Source: Candidatus Nanopelagicales bacterium (GTDB lineage Bacteria > Actinomycetota > Actinomycetes > S36-B12). From it: 32,212 nt of DNA. The stretch covers positions 1-32,212 of the forward strand of contig JALRGY010000010.1 of the NCBI GenBank assembly GCA_023253325.1. The letters run 5' to 3'. Shown one piece after another: positions 15,185 to 23,261 of the stretch (position 1 is its first letter; each line of letters begins with the position of its first letter). The position numbers and the translations under genes are program-made. The notes under the pieces were generated by a model. The model had not been told where the DNA came from, made no database searches, and saw only the letters and a list, made by a program, of their open reading frames with translations.

Positions 15185-16144
15185 GTGGATTCAGTACCCG
15201 CAGAGCGCGAACGAATCGTCGTCGTTGTCGGCAGCCTCAATACCGATCTTGTAATTGGGCTTGATCGAATGCCGGACACGGGTGAGACCGTGCTGGGCCA
15301 TTCGTTGAGTCAGGTCCCTGGCGGCAAGGGGCTCAATCAGGCCGTGGCCGCCCAGAGAGTTGGCGCCAAGGTTGCCATGATTGGCGCGGTGGGCAATGAC
15401 GCATTCGGCAGAGAATTACTGTCCGTCCTCGAACGTGAAGGTATTGAGCAATCTATTGCTGTCGCTGACGGAAGCAACACAGGAACAGCAGTTATCGAAC
15501 TCGCCGACAACGGCGAGAACCGAATCGTTGTTGTTCCGGGGGCTAATGCGCAGGTGGATCCCAGTCGAGTGCACGATTCCCTCACGGCATTGAGTGAACG
15601 GTTCGAGATTGGCGTAGTGCTCGTTCAAGGTGAGATTGCCCTCGACGCCACGGCCAGTGCGCTTGCATTCGCTCGGGAGCTCGGGGCCATAACAATTCTT
15701 AATCCCGCACCGATGCGTGAGTTCAGCAAAGAAATTCTTGGAAATGTTGATTACCTTATTCCGAATGAATTCGAAGCTCGCGATTTAGTTTCACATTCCG
15801 AAATACAGCTTGATTCCATGTTGGATTGCGTTGAGGCTGCAAACACAATCCTTGATCTTGGTGTCCGGAACGTCATTGTGACGCGCGGTGAAAAGGGTGC
15901 AGTCTGGGCAAATGCAAATGGCTCAGGGCAAGCAGCCGCATTCCGCATTGTTCCCGTTGACACCGTCGCCGCGGGTGACGCATTTTGTGGGACGTTTGCT
16001 GCCGCCTTAAATCACAACGAGACTTTTGCTGAAGCGTTGCGCTGGGCTAGTGGTGCGGGCGCGCTCGCCGCAACACGAACTGGGGCTGTCGATTCCCTTC
16101 CGAGCGAATTGGAAGTTCGCGAACTACTCGGCCTGACGAATTAA
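15185..16144 (+). CDS. rbsK: Ribokinase (PfkB family)
   Basis: A 319-aa PfkB-family sugar kinase. The N-terminal GSLNTDLVIGLDRMPDTGETV, GGKGLNQAVAAQRVGA and the C-terminal DTVAAGDAFCG (catalytic base Asp265) are present. The AAGD form of the anion-hole loop and the LNPAPMRE and IPNEFEARDL segments are typical of ribokinases rather than of fructokinases. It phosphorylates D-ribose to ribose-5-phosphate, the substrate of the divergent rpiB product. It is convergent with the heparinase-like gene. A different pentose substrate, such as xylulose, is not supported by family knowledge. Confidence 0.92.
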   Translation: MDSVPAERERIVVVVGSLNTDLVIGLDRMPDTGETVLGHSLSQVPGGKGLNQAVAAQRVGAKVAMIGAVGNDAFGRELLSVLEREGIEQSIAVADGSNTGTAVIELADNGENRIVVVPGANAQVDPSRVHDSLTALSERFEIGVVLVQGEIALDATASALAFARELGAITILNPAPMREFSKEILGNVDYLIPNEFEARDLVSHSEIQLDSMLDCVEAANTILDLGVRNVIVTRGEKGAVWANANGSGQAAAFRIVPVDTVAAGDAFCGTFAAALNHNETFAEALRWASGAGALAATRTGAVDSLPSELEVRELLGLTN

Positions 16145-16162
16145 CCACTCAACCGTTGGGAA

Positions 16163-18133
16163 CTAATTCGGGTTGGGAAGTCCAATCGTTATTGGGTTGC
16201 CATTACGAGTAATTGTCACGGTGCCTTCACCAAAGTTCACCGGAGCGCTCTCAGTTGCAGACCGTGGAACAAAAACTGTGACCATGACCTGCTTCTCACC
16301 CTTGCGCGGAATGGTGATCGTCCGCGATAACACGGTTCCTGGAGCTTTCACGCCCCAGTCGGTGGTATGCCACCCGACTGAGGAACCATCACGTGCGCTC
16401 CTTAAATCCCAAGCGCCAACACCTGCCTGCACAATGTCGACTTTTTGGTCCCCCGCCACCATGGAAAGCTGTCCTTCGGGGGTTCCCTCAACGCCAATGC
16501 CGGGGGCAATTTGCCAGCGTTGTGTAACTTCACGGTTTTTATATGACTTGCGCTTTGCCTTGGGAACCTTCACTTTTTGTCCATCAATGTAATCAACAAC
16601 AACAAGTGCATCTGCGGAGCGGACATACGTTGTGCAGCGCGTGATCTCTGTTTTGGTCCAAGCCTTGTCCACTAAACATGAGTAGTCATTACCCCCAGTG
16701 GCTGAGTCCGACCTACTGGTGGTCTTAACCACACCTTTCCATCTGTTATATCCCGCGTTCGCCACCGTGAAAGTGGAGTGTGCCGCTCGAGTCTTGACGT
16801 ATGAGCGGAGTGAACTTGAGTTGTAACGGTACGGACCTGGGTCTCCGATCCACTGAACTCCCCTGGAATACAACGTCACGGAACCACCATCGTCATGCGT
16901 GTGTGCGGTGGCTGGCCTAGAACTCTTGAAGCGCAGTGAATAGTACGTGTCCGGTTGCCCTGATCCTGATGGTGCCCATGAATAGCGGCCAAAGATGTAG
17001 CCGCCGTCGTAGGCCGTGTAGACAGGTGTTGGTGGGGCGCCCGCGGTTCCACGGGATCGCAGCCAATCCGCACGCCAATCCCCGATGCCGAATGTATTGC
17101 GCAATGTGACCGAGGCGGTGTCGCCCAATGACTCAAGCTTGAAATCTGGGCGGACCGCTTGCGCCACAAAGGCATACAACAGGCCGCGTAACTCGGGAAT
17201 CGGATCACTCGGAATGCCACAGGTCGCGGCTGCAGCCTCAATTTGAACCAGAAGTTTCTCGATATACATCGCGTACTGGGGAGAGCCTTCAACATCACTG
17301 CCGTCATCGTTGATCACACCGCGGGCGATTGCGACTAGATGGTTAAAGGCGGCATCCCGCAAATTGACATCGCCCACTGAACAAAATGTTGCCAAGGCCC
17401 CTGTCTGTCGCACCAAGTCCGTGTTATTCGCCCCAATCGCAATTTGATTGCCGCGCCGGTATGACTTCCACATTGTGGTGGCATCACGAACCGCGGCCTG
17501 TTGAATCTTTGGATCTTGCAAAGTCTGCCAAGCGCAAGCAAGTGTCTGCGTGCGAAGTCCACCGTAAATCGTTCCGTCGACCCAAACACCGCGAGCACCT
17601 TGGTGATCATCGATCCAGTAGTACATCAACTGTCGGAATCGGTCGACCATTGCTTGATTGCGTTTGTTCACACCTCGAAACAACAAAGGCAACGCCCAGT
17701 CCAAGGAATTGATATGACGATTACCCGAAAGGTCAGCACTGGATTGGGCTCTCCAGTTGGGATGCTCACTAATTGTGTAGGTCCCGCCTTTACCCATGTC
17801 AACTTTGCCATTCATCAATGCCCGTGCTTCGGTGCGCTGCTTGCTCACCGACATGGGGAACAACGTGGTGCACCAACTACCCAGTGAATCCGGCATAGCT
17901 GGCGGAGGCGGTGCAGGAGCAGGATCGACTGGAGCAGGATCGACTGGAGCAGAATCGGCTGGAGCAGAATCGGCTGGAGCAGTTTGCTCCGAAGGAATAG
18001 TTGCATCTGGTGCAGGGACATCTTCGGCATATGTGGGCGCGAATCCGAGCAGTGACATGACGACAACGGCACTGATCACCGTTGTGACCGTGCCCGCCGG
18101 GAGAAGTCGGCCCTGAGGCCGCAGCGAAAACAT
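16163..18133 (-). CDS. Secreted heparinase II/III-like protein
   Basis: A 656-aa exported protein. The signal peptide reaches about residue 36 (VISAVVVMSLLGFAPTYA), then a Pro/Ala/Asp/Ser-rich spacer (residues about 37-80) built from an in-frame 15-bp DNA repeat. An alpha-helical toroid (about 85-370) and a beta-sandwich domain follow; around residues 408-425 the latter carries ATAHTHDDGGSVTLYSRG then WIGDPGPY, which matches the heparinase II/III C-terminal region with its metal or active-site His. Such proteins cleave uronate-containing polysaccharides by beta-elimination, but specificity is not readable. It lies 34 bp after the DUF2236 gene on the same strand and has no obvious ribosome binding site of its own. 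Confidence 0.82.
   Translation of the reverse strand: MFSLRPQGRLLPAGTVTTVISAVVVMSLLGFAPTYAEDVPAPDATIPSEQTAPADSAPADSAPVDPAPVDPAPAPPPPAMPDSLGSWCTTLFPMSVSKQRTEARALMNGKVDMGKGGTYTISEHPNWRAQSSADLSGNRHINSLDWALPLLFRGVNKRNQAMVDRFRQLMYYWIDDHQGARGVWVDGTIYGGLRTQTLACAWQTLQDPKIQQAAVRDATTMWKSYRRGNQIAIGANNTDLVRQTGALATFCSVGDVNLRDAAFNHLVAIARGVINDDGSDVEGSPQYAMYIEKLLVQIEAAAATCGIPSDPIPELRGLLYAFVAQAVRPDFKLESLGDTASVTLRNTFGIGDWRADWLRSRGTAGAPPTPVYTAYDGGYIFGRYSWAPSGSGQPDTYYSLRFKSSRPATAHTHDDGGSVTLYSRGVQWIGDPGPYRYNSSSLRSYVKTRAAHSTFTVANAGYNRWKGVVKTTSRSDSATGGNDYSCLVDKAWTKTEITRCTTYVRSADALVVVDYIDGQKVKVPKAKRKSYKNREVTQRWQIAPGIGVEGTPEGQLSMVAGDQKVDIVQAGVGAWDLRSARDGSSVGWHTTDWGVKAPGTVLSRTITIPRKGEKQVMVTVFVPRSATESAPVNFGEGTVTITRNGNPITIGLPNPN
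17916..17981. repeat. 15-bp tandem repeat encoding the PADSA/PVDPA spacer
   Basis: Four full units and a partial fifth: GGAGCAGGATCGACT twice, then GGAGCAGAATCGGCT twice, then GGAGCA. Being 15 bp long, copy-number changes keep the frame and only lengthen or shorten the Pro/Ala/Asp spacer between signal peptide and catalytic part of the heparinase-like protein. Confidence 0.9.
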
Positions 18134-18167
18134 CTAGACCATCATCACCCGAGGTACAGGGGGGGTG

Positions 18168-19073
18168 TCAAACCGGGGTGTCTTCTCCGCGTGTTGCCAT
18201 GCGTTCCGTAGCCGCACGTTGTGAAGGCGAAGTCGGCCCCAATACCCACCCCAAACTCCCCAGGAGTGCTGAGATGGCAGGTTTCACCACGGCTAGTGGG
18301 ATCGTGGGCACATTGAGCAGTGACCGTTCATAACTGCCCATGGTCGCTGCCGCTCCCGCGTACAACATGCTGTACGGAGCCTTTGCTGCCAATGGGACCG
18401 GAGCGTTACGCACAAATCGCGCGGTGCGCTGTGCCCGCTCGCCTCCCATGAATTCTGATCGAAACCCACGGAGCTGATCCTGGAGTTCCATGTAGGAGCG
18501 CGGTGGGTTGTCAACGCCCACCATCTCACCGGCAATCGCCCATTCGCGCACGTATTGATCCGGACCACCAGGGATTTCCCCACCCCACACCAAGTGTGTT
18601 GCGAGAAATGAATCCGCGAATGCAACATGCACCCAGCGCAATAGGTCAGCGTCGTTAGCGGAGTACGGAATGGTCTCGCCACCGACGTTTACGTACTCAC
18701 CTTTAACTTTTCGATGCATCCCACGCACACGCGCGCACTCACGTTCGGCCATGTCTCGGTCACCAAATGTCACAACCGTGAGCCACTGGGTGGTTCCAGC
18801 CAAGCGACCCAGTGGGTCTTCCTCATACCGTGAGTGTTCATCAACACCTGCGAGAGCACCTGGATGCAGCGCTTGCATCAACAGTGCGCGCACGCCACCA
18901 ACGATTGTTGGTAGTGAGCCGTGAACGGTCCACGCGGCAGAACCAGGGCCAAAGAAACCTTCATCCGTTCCGTGCGCGAGTTGCTGAACCCACTCCGGTG
19001 CGCCGTCAGGTTCACCCGAAACGATCGAGCGAAAGCCTGCAGCGGCTTTACCGCGAATGAAATCAAATGCCAT
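18168..19073 (-). CDS. DUF2236 / MpaB-like oxygenase family protein
   Basis: A 301-aa protein of the DUF2236 family, related to MpaB and latex-clearing proteins. Characteristic parts are GVRALLMQALHPGALAGVDEHS with its conserved His, the WLTVVTFGDRDMAE segment, and LLRWVHVAFADSFLATH. Family members bind a b-type heme; the visible His residues fit that, but the reaction is unknown. The C-terminal KPAISALLGSLGWVLGP helix may be membrane-associated. The ATG lies 6 nt after CAGAGT, so it may be leaderless. It may be cotranscribed with the heparinase-like gene downstream. Confidence 0.88.
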   Translation of the reverse strand: MAFDFIRGKAAAGFRSIVSGEPDGAPEWVQQLAHGTDEGFFGPGSAAWTVHGSLPTIVGGVRALLMQALHPGALAGVDEHSRYEEDPLGRLAGTTQWLTVVTFGDRDMAERECARVRGMHRKVKGEYVNVGGETIPYSANDADLLRWVHVAFADSFLATHLVWGGEIPGGPDQYVREWAIAGEMVGVDNPPRSYMELQDQLRGFRSEFMGGERAQRTARFVRNAPVPLAAKAPYSMLYAGAAATMGSYERSLLNVPTIPLAVVKPAISALLGSLGWVLGPTSPSQRAATERMATRGEDTPV

Positions 19074-19079
19074 GGGCCT

Positions 19080-19085
19080 ACTCTG
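19080..19085 (-). promoter_or_regulatory. Possible -10 box of a leaderless promoter for the DUF2236 gene
   Basis: CAGAGT, 6 nt (AGGCCC) before the ATG at 19073. Only A2 and T6 of the consensus are kept, so it is weaker than the TANNNT examples. Confidence 0.4.
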
Positions 19086-19145
19086 CCCAAAATTAGGGCA
19101 GCCCGCACCTTGAGTGCGATAGGTGTGTCACGCAACCCTGAAACC

Positions 19146-19184
19146 AGTAGACCCACCGCGGAGGAGGATCGCGGTGGGTCTACT
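19146..19184 (-). terminator. Long perfect hairpin after the HtrA-like protease gene
   Basis: Two 15-nt arms (19146-19160 and 19170-19184) pair perfectly around a 9-nt loop. It lies 73 bp after the protease stop codon and before the DUF2236 promoter. The T-tract is poor (GGTTTC), but the position and stability fit an end-of-operon terminator. Confidence 0.75.
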
Positions 19185-19204
19185 TCAAACCCCGAGGGGT
19201 TTGA
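19185..19204 (-). terminator. Second hairpin abutting the first
   Basis: TCAAACCCC and GGGGTTTGA form a 8-9 bp stem with a very tight loop and touch the larger hairpin with no gap. On the minus strand it is met first after the protease gene, so the two form a tandem terminator pair. Confidence 0.6.
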
Positions 19205-19257
19205 TCCGACATTGGGGCTTGAGGTCCCCGCAGTCGGTTACTGCAGTGTTTGCTGCG

Positions 19258-20400
19258 TTACTGGGCGGCCACCAGGGTGAGTGGCACTGACAGGGTTTCC
19301 CCGTTACGCAACACGGTGAGTTCGATGGTGTCTCCCGGTGCATTGGCGCGAATCGCGACAATGAGCGCGGTTGGGTCGGTGATAACCAGTCCATCGACCT
19401 TGGTGATTACGTCACCGCTCTGCAACCCTGCGGTATCCGCTGGCGATTCCGCGGTCACCTCAGAGACAGCGCCGCCAGGACCTTGGAAGCTCATGTCGAG
19501 CTGAACACCGATGATCGGGGTTTGTGAGGTTCCCGTGTTAATGATTTCATCGACAATTCGCTTTGCTGTATCAATGGGAATTGCGAAACCGAGTCCAATA
19601 TTGCCGCTGGCTGCTCCCATTCCTAGGGTCGCAATGGCCGAGTTCACTCCAATGACCTCGCCCGCGCCATTAACAAGTGGGCCGCCAGAGTTTCCTGGGT
19701 TGATCGCGGCATCGGTTTGGATCGCGCTGATGTAGGAGGTGTCACCCTGACCACCTGCGGTTACAGGCCGGTTCAACGCACTCACAATTCCTGATGTCAC
19801 CGTTCCTTGCAATCCAAGTGGGGAGCCAATCGCGATTGCAGTGTCGCCCACATTGATTGCATCTGAGGATCCCAGCGTGAGGGCAGGCAATTCAGTCCGG
19901 TCAACTTTGACAACCGCGAGGTCATACCCGGCGTCAGCGCCAACAAGTTTTCCCGTCGCCGTTGAGCCATCTGAGAAGGTGACATCAATTTTCCCACCAT
20001 CACCCGCGCCACCGGCCACGTGATTATTTGTCACGATATAGCCATCACCACTGACAACGAAGCCTGTTCCCGTGCCCTCGCCATCGGCGCCTGACACATT
20101 AAGTTGCACGACCGATGGCTGAACTGCAGCGGCAACGGCGGCAATGCTTCCTGCAGCTGGTGCAACTGCTCCAGCGGATGCAACAGTGATCGTGGAGGAT
20201 GAATTATTTTCAGCGAGTGTGTAACCGACCGCGCCACCAACAGTCCCAACAAATAATGCGCCAACGGCAACACCAGCGATGAGTGCGCCCGTTCGCGACT
20301 TGCGCGGAGCTTCCGGCTGCATCACAACAATGGGTTGCGTGGCCTCGGGGGGCTGTGGTGGAAGGTAGTCATTGAATGGTGCTTGGGGTGTCATGGTCAT
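19258..20400 (-). CDS. Membrane-anchored HtrA/DegP-like serine protease with PDZ domain
   Basis: A 380-aa protease. A Pro-rich cytoplasmic N-terminus (residues 1-35) precedes a single transmembrane helix (about 38-62), a trypsin-like domain with catalytic His127 (TNNHV), Asp160 (YDLAV) and Ser237 (NPGNSGGPL), and a C-terminal PDZ domain (about 290-378). All three catalytic residues are present. These proteases work outside the membrane in protein quality control and stress response. The start is supported by GGAGG 4-5 nt before the ATG. It is divergent from the Sua5-type gene, and two hairpins follow its stop. Confidence 0.95.
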   Translation of the reverse strand: MTMTPQAPFNDYLPPQPPEATQPIVVMQPEAPRKSRTGALIAGVAVGALFVGTVGGAVGYTLAENNSSSTITVASAGAVAPAAGSIAAVAAAVQPSVVQLNVSGADGEGTGTGFVVSGDGYIVTNNHVAGGAGDGGKIDVTFSDGSTATGKLVGADAGYDLAVVKVDRTELPALTLGSSDAINVGDTAIAIGSPLGLQGTVTSGIVSALNRPVTAGGQGDTSYISAIQTDAAINPGNSGGPLVNGAGEVIGVNSAIATLGMGAASGNIGLGFAIPIDTAKRIVDEIINTGTSQTPIIGVQLDMSFQGPGGAVSEVTAESPADTAGLQSGDVITKVDGLVITDPTALIVAIRANAPGDTIELTVLRNGETLSVPLTLVAAQ

Positions 20401-20543
20401 TATGCCTCCAGGTTCGCGTTCTTTGCTGTGTCTTCATTGGACACTAGAAAGTTCCAATTGGCTCCCCGGAAATGTGCAAATCACCGTCTGCTAACGCAAC
20501 CTTTACGTTCCCCTTACAAAACACTCCAAAAATCTGCATCCAC

Positions 20544-20549
20544 TACCCT
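20544..20549 (+). promoter_or_regulatory. -10 box of a leaderless promoter for the Sua5-type gene
   Basis: TACCCT, 6 nt (GAAGGC) before the GTG at 20556. This supports choosing the GTG over the upstream in-frame ATG at 20472, which would lie before the promoter. Confidence 0.5.
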
Positions 20550-20555
20550 GAAGGC

Positions 20556-21521
20556 GTGCAATTTCTCTCCGGACCCGATCGCATTGACCGCGCGGGGGAG
20601 CTGCTGGCTCACGGTTCCCTTGTGATCATCCCCACCGAAACTGTTTATGGCTTAGGTGCTGATGCAGAAAATCCCGACGCGGTTGCACGCATTTTCACCA
20701 CAAAGAATCGCCCCATGGATCACCCACTCATTGTTCACATCTCCAGCGCTGACTCCCTTGATTACTGGGGCGTCAATATTCTCGACTACGCCCGAGACCT
20801 TGCTGCGGCTTACTGGCCCGGACCAATGACACTCGTTGTTCAGCGCAGCGACAAAGCGAGAGATTTTATTACCGGCACCCAAAACACCGTTGCGCTGCGA
20901 GTCCCAGGACACGAAACAACCAGACACATTATCGATGCCCTAGCCAAGGCAAAATCCAAACAGTACTCAGGTGTGGCGGCGCCGAGCGCAAACAGATTCG
21001 GCAAAGTCAGCCCAACATCATTGGATCATGCTGTCCATGAGCTCGGCGACTATCTGCAGGAGTCAGATGCCGCACTTGACGGTGGCCAATGTGACGTTGG
21101 AATTGAATCCACCATTATTGATTGCACCGGTCCAAATCCAGTCATTTTGCGCAGCGGGGCCATCACCGAAACAGACGTCACGCAGATCGCAACGCTCTCA
21201 GAATTTGAGAGTGCCGTGCGAGCACCCGGCATGCTCGCTTCACACTATGCGCCCACTGCCACAGTGCGCATCATCGATTCCATCGACCAAGTCAACGAAG
21301 AAAACGAAGCTTTCTTAGCACTTGCCGAGTTCGAAACCCCAAACAACTGCAGTCGTCTGGCCTCTCCAGGTAATGCCACCGAGTACGCCCAAGTTCTGTA
21401 CTCCGCACTCAGACAAGCAGATGATCTTGGTTGTTCAACCGTCTTCGTTATTGCCCCGCAAGGACCCGGCATCGCTGCTGCCGTGCGCGATCGTCTTGCT
21501 CGCGCCGCACATGGTGAATAA
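20556..21521 (+). CDS. L-threonylcarbamoyladenylate synthase (Sua5/YrdC/TsaC type)
   Basis: About 321 aa. The YrdC domain contains GSLVIIPTETVYGLGADA, the KNRPMDHPLIVH segment, WPGPMTLVV, VALRVPGH and APSANRFGKVSPTS; then comes a short C-terminal Sua5 domain (SHYAPTATV and later). It makes threonylcarbamoyl-AMP from threonine, bicarbonate and ATP for the universal t6A37 modification of ANN-decoding tRNAs. The frame is open from an ATG at 20472, but the 28 extra residues (rich in Thr/Pro/Asn) are unlike the family start. The GTG at 20556 gives MQFLSGPDRID, begins near the domain and has a leaderless promoter signature. Confidence 0.92.
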   Translation: MQFLSGPDRIDRAGELLAHGSLVIIPTETVYGLGADAENPDAVARIFTTKNRPMDHPLIVHISSADSLDYWGVNILDYARDLAAAYWPGPMTLVVQRSDKARDFITGTQNTVALRVPGHETTRHIIDALAKAKSKQYSGVAAPSANRFGKVSPTSLDHAVHELGDYLQESDAALDGGQCDVGIESTIIDCTGPNPVILRSGAITETDVTQIATLSEFESAVRAPGMLASHYAPTATVRIIDSIDQVNEENEAFLALAEFETPNNCSRLASPGNATEYAQVLYSALRQADDLGCSTVFVIAPQGPGIAAAVRDRLARAAHGE

Positions 21522-21547
21522 AGATCTATTCGGACACCATGCGCAGA

Positions 21548-22321
21548 TTATTTAGGCGCCATGCGCAATGCAGCATCAAGGCGAATCGTTTCGCCATTGA
21601 GATAAGCATTCTCAACCACTGTTTGAACCAGTTGCGCATATTCATCAGGCAGTCCCAACCGCCGCGGGAACACTGGCGTCGAAGCCAGATGCTCTTTCAA
21701 ACCCGGGGGCATGGTGTCATAAATGGGAGTATCAAAAAGTCCCGGCGCAATTGTCATCACGCGAACTCCAACAGGGGAAAGATCACGGGAGAGCGGGAGC
21801 GTCAATCCAACAATCCCACCCTTGCTCGAGCTGTAGGCAGCCTGGCCGATTTGGCCATCAAAAGCTGCAAGGGATGATGTCAGCACGACAACTCCTCGCT
21901 CACCATCTGCATTGGGTTCATTCTTTGCCATTTGCTCGGCTGCCAACCGCGAAACATCGTAGGTGCCAATCAGGTTGATGTTGATCACGCGGCGATAGTT
22001 ATCAATTGATGCGGCTTTACTTTCACGATCCAGCGTTCGCTCCGCCCAACCGATGCCTGCGCAGTTCACCGCAACGTGTAGTCGACCAAACTTTTCCATC
22101 CCTGCGGCAATACCCGCGGCAATTGCATCAGTACTTTGAACATCGACCTCAACTGCAAATGCGCGGTCACCGAGTTCCGTGGCAAGTGCTTGAGCGGCTG
22201 CCAAGTTAAGGTCGGCGATAACAACGCCGCCTGCGCCGCCTGCAATTGCTCGCCGAGCAACGGCCTCGCCTAAACCTGAAGCGCCACCGGAGATAAAAAA
22301 GACTGAGTCAGTTGTTTGCAT
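21548..22321 (-). CDS. SDR of the HSD10 / 3-hydroxyacyl-CoA dehydrogenase type II kind
   Basis: A 257-aa classical SDR with SGGASGLG (residues 11-18), Asp37 at the end of beta2 (ADLN), which indicates NAD+, NCAG (86-89), Asn116, and catalytic Ser149/Tyr163/Lys167 (AAYSSSKGG). The segments [26 protein letters not shown] and [20 protein letters not shown] are characteristic of the HSD10/HADH2-like group, which oxidises short-chain 3-hydroxyacyl-CoA or hydroxysteroid-like substrates. No fatty-acid genes are adjacent. The ATG is 6 nt after TAGAGT, so it is probably leaderless. It is convergent with the Sua5-type gene. Confidence 0.92.
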   Translation of the reverse strand: MQTTDSVFFISGGASGLGEAVARRAIAGGAGGVVIADLNLAAAQALATELGDRAFAVEVDVQSTDAIAAGIAAGMEKFGRLHVAVNCAGIGWAERTLDRESKAASIDNYRRVININLIGTYDVSRLAAEQMAKNEPNADGERGVVVLTSSLAAFDGQIGQAAYSSSKGGIVGLTLPLSRDLSPVGVRVMTIAPGLFDTPIYDTMPPGLKEHLASTPVFPRRLGLPDEYAQLVQTVVENAYLNGETIRLDAALRMAPK

Positions 22322-22327
22322 AGTCCA

Positions 22328-22333
22328 ACTCTA
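22328..22333 (-). promoter_or_regulatory. -10 box of a leaderless promoter for the HSD10-like gene
   Basis: TAGAGT, 6 nt (TGGACT) before the ATG at 22321, without a ribosome binding site in between. Confidence 0.6.
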
Positions 22334-22362
22334 TTCGCACCACGGATTAGAAGCCGCTCAGT

Positions 22363-22719
22363 TCAGGCATAACCCAGTTCATGGAGTCTGGCATCACTGA
22401 TTCCGAAATGGTGGGCCACTTCATGCACCACGGTGACCTCAACCTGCCGCACCACATCACTTTCAGATTTACAGTGTCTCAGGATTGGTCTCCTATATAT
22501 GGTGATGCGATCAGGCAGCGCACCTGAATACCCGCTGCCACGTTTGGTCAGGGGGATCCCCTCATAGAGTCCCATCAACCCGGGCCGACCAGGTTTTTGA
22601 TCTTCAACGAAAACAACAACGTTGTTCATCAAGCCCGCAAGGCCGGGAGGTATGGCATCGAGACCCATTGAGACAAGCTCTTCGAACTTCTCCATGGGAA
22701 CGGCTTCAGGTGGAACCAT
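22363..22719 (-). CDS. Small zincin metallopeptidase family protein (Zincin_1 / DUF1025-like)
   Basis: A 118-aa cytoplasmic protein. The zinc motif HEVAHHFG has His99, Glu100 and His103, with Asp109 in GISD as a likely third-ligand region; the C-terminal RLHELGY ending is typical of this small metallopeptidase family in actinobacteria. The first half has the usual FEELVSMGLDAIPPGLAGLMNNVVVFVED. Its substrate is not known. It lies upstream of the HSD10-like gene on the same strand, and its start has a GAGGGT hexamer 6 nt upstream. Confidence 0.88.
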   Translation of the reverse strand: MVPPEAVPMEKFEELVSMGLDAIPPGLAGLMNNVVVFVEDQKPGRPGLMGLYEGIPLTKRGSGYSGALPDRITIYRRPILRHCKSESDVVRQVEVTVVHEVAHHFGISDARLHELGYA

Positions 22720-22725
22720 GCCCCT

Positions 22726-22731
22726 ACCCTC
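22726..22731 (-). promoter_or_regulatory. Possible -10 box of a leaderless promoter for the zincin gene
   Basis: GAGGGT, 6 nt (AGGGGC) before the ATG at 22719. It keeps A2 and T6 of the hexamer only. The AGGGG inside the spacer is too near the ATG to be a normal ribosome binding site. Confidence 0.35.
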
Positions 22732-22858
22732 ACATCCCGATGGTCAAGGCGCACCTCCAAGCCCCGATCGTGGGGTGGTAACACCCACAACCGCCCCCTC
22801 CCCTACACTTTCCCAGTCGCTGACAGTCGCGTTGACTGCCCACGACACAGTTCAATAG

Positions 22859-22931
22859 GTCCCCATCGTCTAGTGGCCTAGGACGCTGCCCTTTCACGGC
22901 GGTAACGCGGGTTCGAACCCCGCTGGGGATA
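22859..22931 (+). tRNA. tRNA-Glu (anticodon UUC)
   Basis: A full cloverleaf with acceptor arms GTCCCCA and TGGGGAT, anticodon loop CTTTCAC (anticodon TTC), T arm GCGGG-TTCGAAC-CCCGC and discriminator A at 22931. CCA is not encoded. First of three tRNA genes in a row. Confidence 0.96.
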
Positions 22932-22961
22932 CGGTTTCCGCACGTTGGGAATCACAAGTTT

Positions 22962-23035
22962 GGCCCCGTAGCGCAGTTGGTTAGCGCGCCGCCCTGTCAC
23001 GGCGGAGGTCGCCGGTTCGAGCCCGGTCGGGGTCG
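22962..23035 (+). tRNA. tRNA-Asp (anticodon GUC)
   Basis: Acceptor arms GGCCCCG and CGGGGTC, anticodon loop CTGTCAC (anticodon GTC), T arm with TTCGAGC and the discriminator G expected for tRNA-Asp. CCA is not encoded. It lies 30 bp after tRNA-Glu. Confidence 0.96.
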
Positions 23036-23039
23036 CTCA

Positions 23040-23057
23040 GTTCGGAGAGATCCGAAC
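23040..23057 (+). other. Hairpin with GNRA-type loop between tRNA-Asp and tRNA-Phe
   Basis: GTTCGGA-GAGA-TCCGAAC: a perfect 7-bp stem with a GAGA tetraloop, followed by TTGTT. It fills nearly the whole spacer of the two tRNAs and may be a processing signal or weak terminator. Confidence 0.6.
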
Positions 23058-23062
23058 TTGTT

Positions 23063-23139
23063 GGCCAGGTAGCTCAGTTGGTACGAGCGTCCGACTGAAA
23101 ATCGGAAGGTCGACGGTTCGATCCCGTCCCTGGCCACCA
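23063..23139 (+). tRNA. tRNA-Phe (anticodon GAA)
   Basis: Acceptor arms GGCCAGG and CCTGGCC, anticodon loop CTGAAAA (anticodon GAA), T arm GACGG-TTCGATC-CCGTC, discriminator A and an encoded CCA (23137-23139), unlike the other tRNAs of the window. Its 3' half is repeated in decayed form at 24068-24110. Confidence 0.96.
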
Positions 23140-23261
23140 CATCTCCCTGATGGGAAAGCCCTCAAATTGCATGACAGCGTCAACTGTCCGCAACACTTTG
23201 AGTACGCTTGACGTGGAAATGTTGAGATTTCTGCGGCTAAATCGACACAGGGAGTAATTGA

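Noticed and set aside
15064-15279. 71-codon minus-strand ORF running through the rpiB leader
   Set aside because: It is antisense to the ribokinase start, of low-complexity composition, and ends in the repeat array. It is best explained as a shadow frame.
20472-20555. N-terminal extension of the Sua5-type protein from the ATG at 20472
   Set aside because: The 28 residues are unlike the family start, and a TACCCT-N6-GTG leaderless signature supports initiation at 20556.
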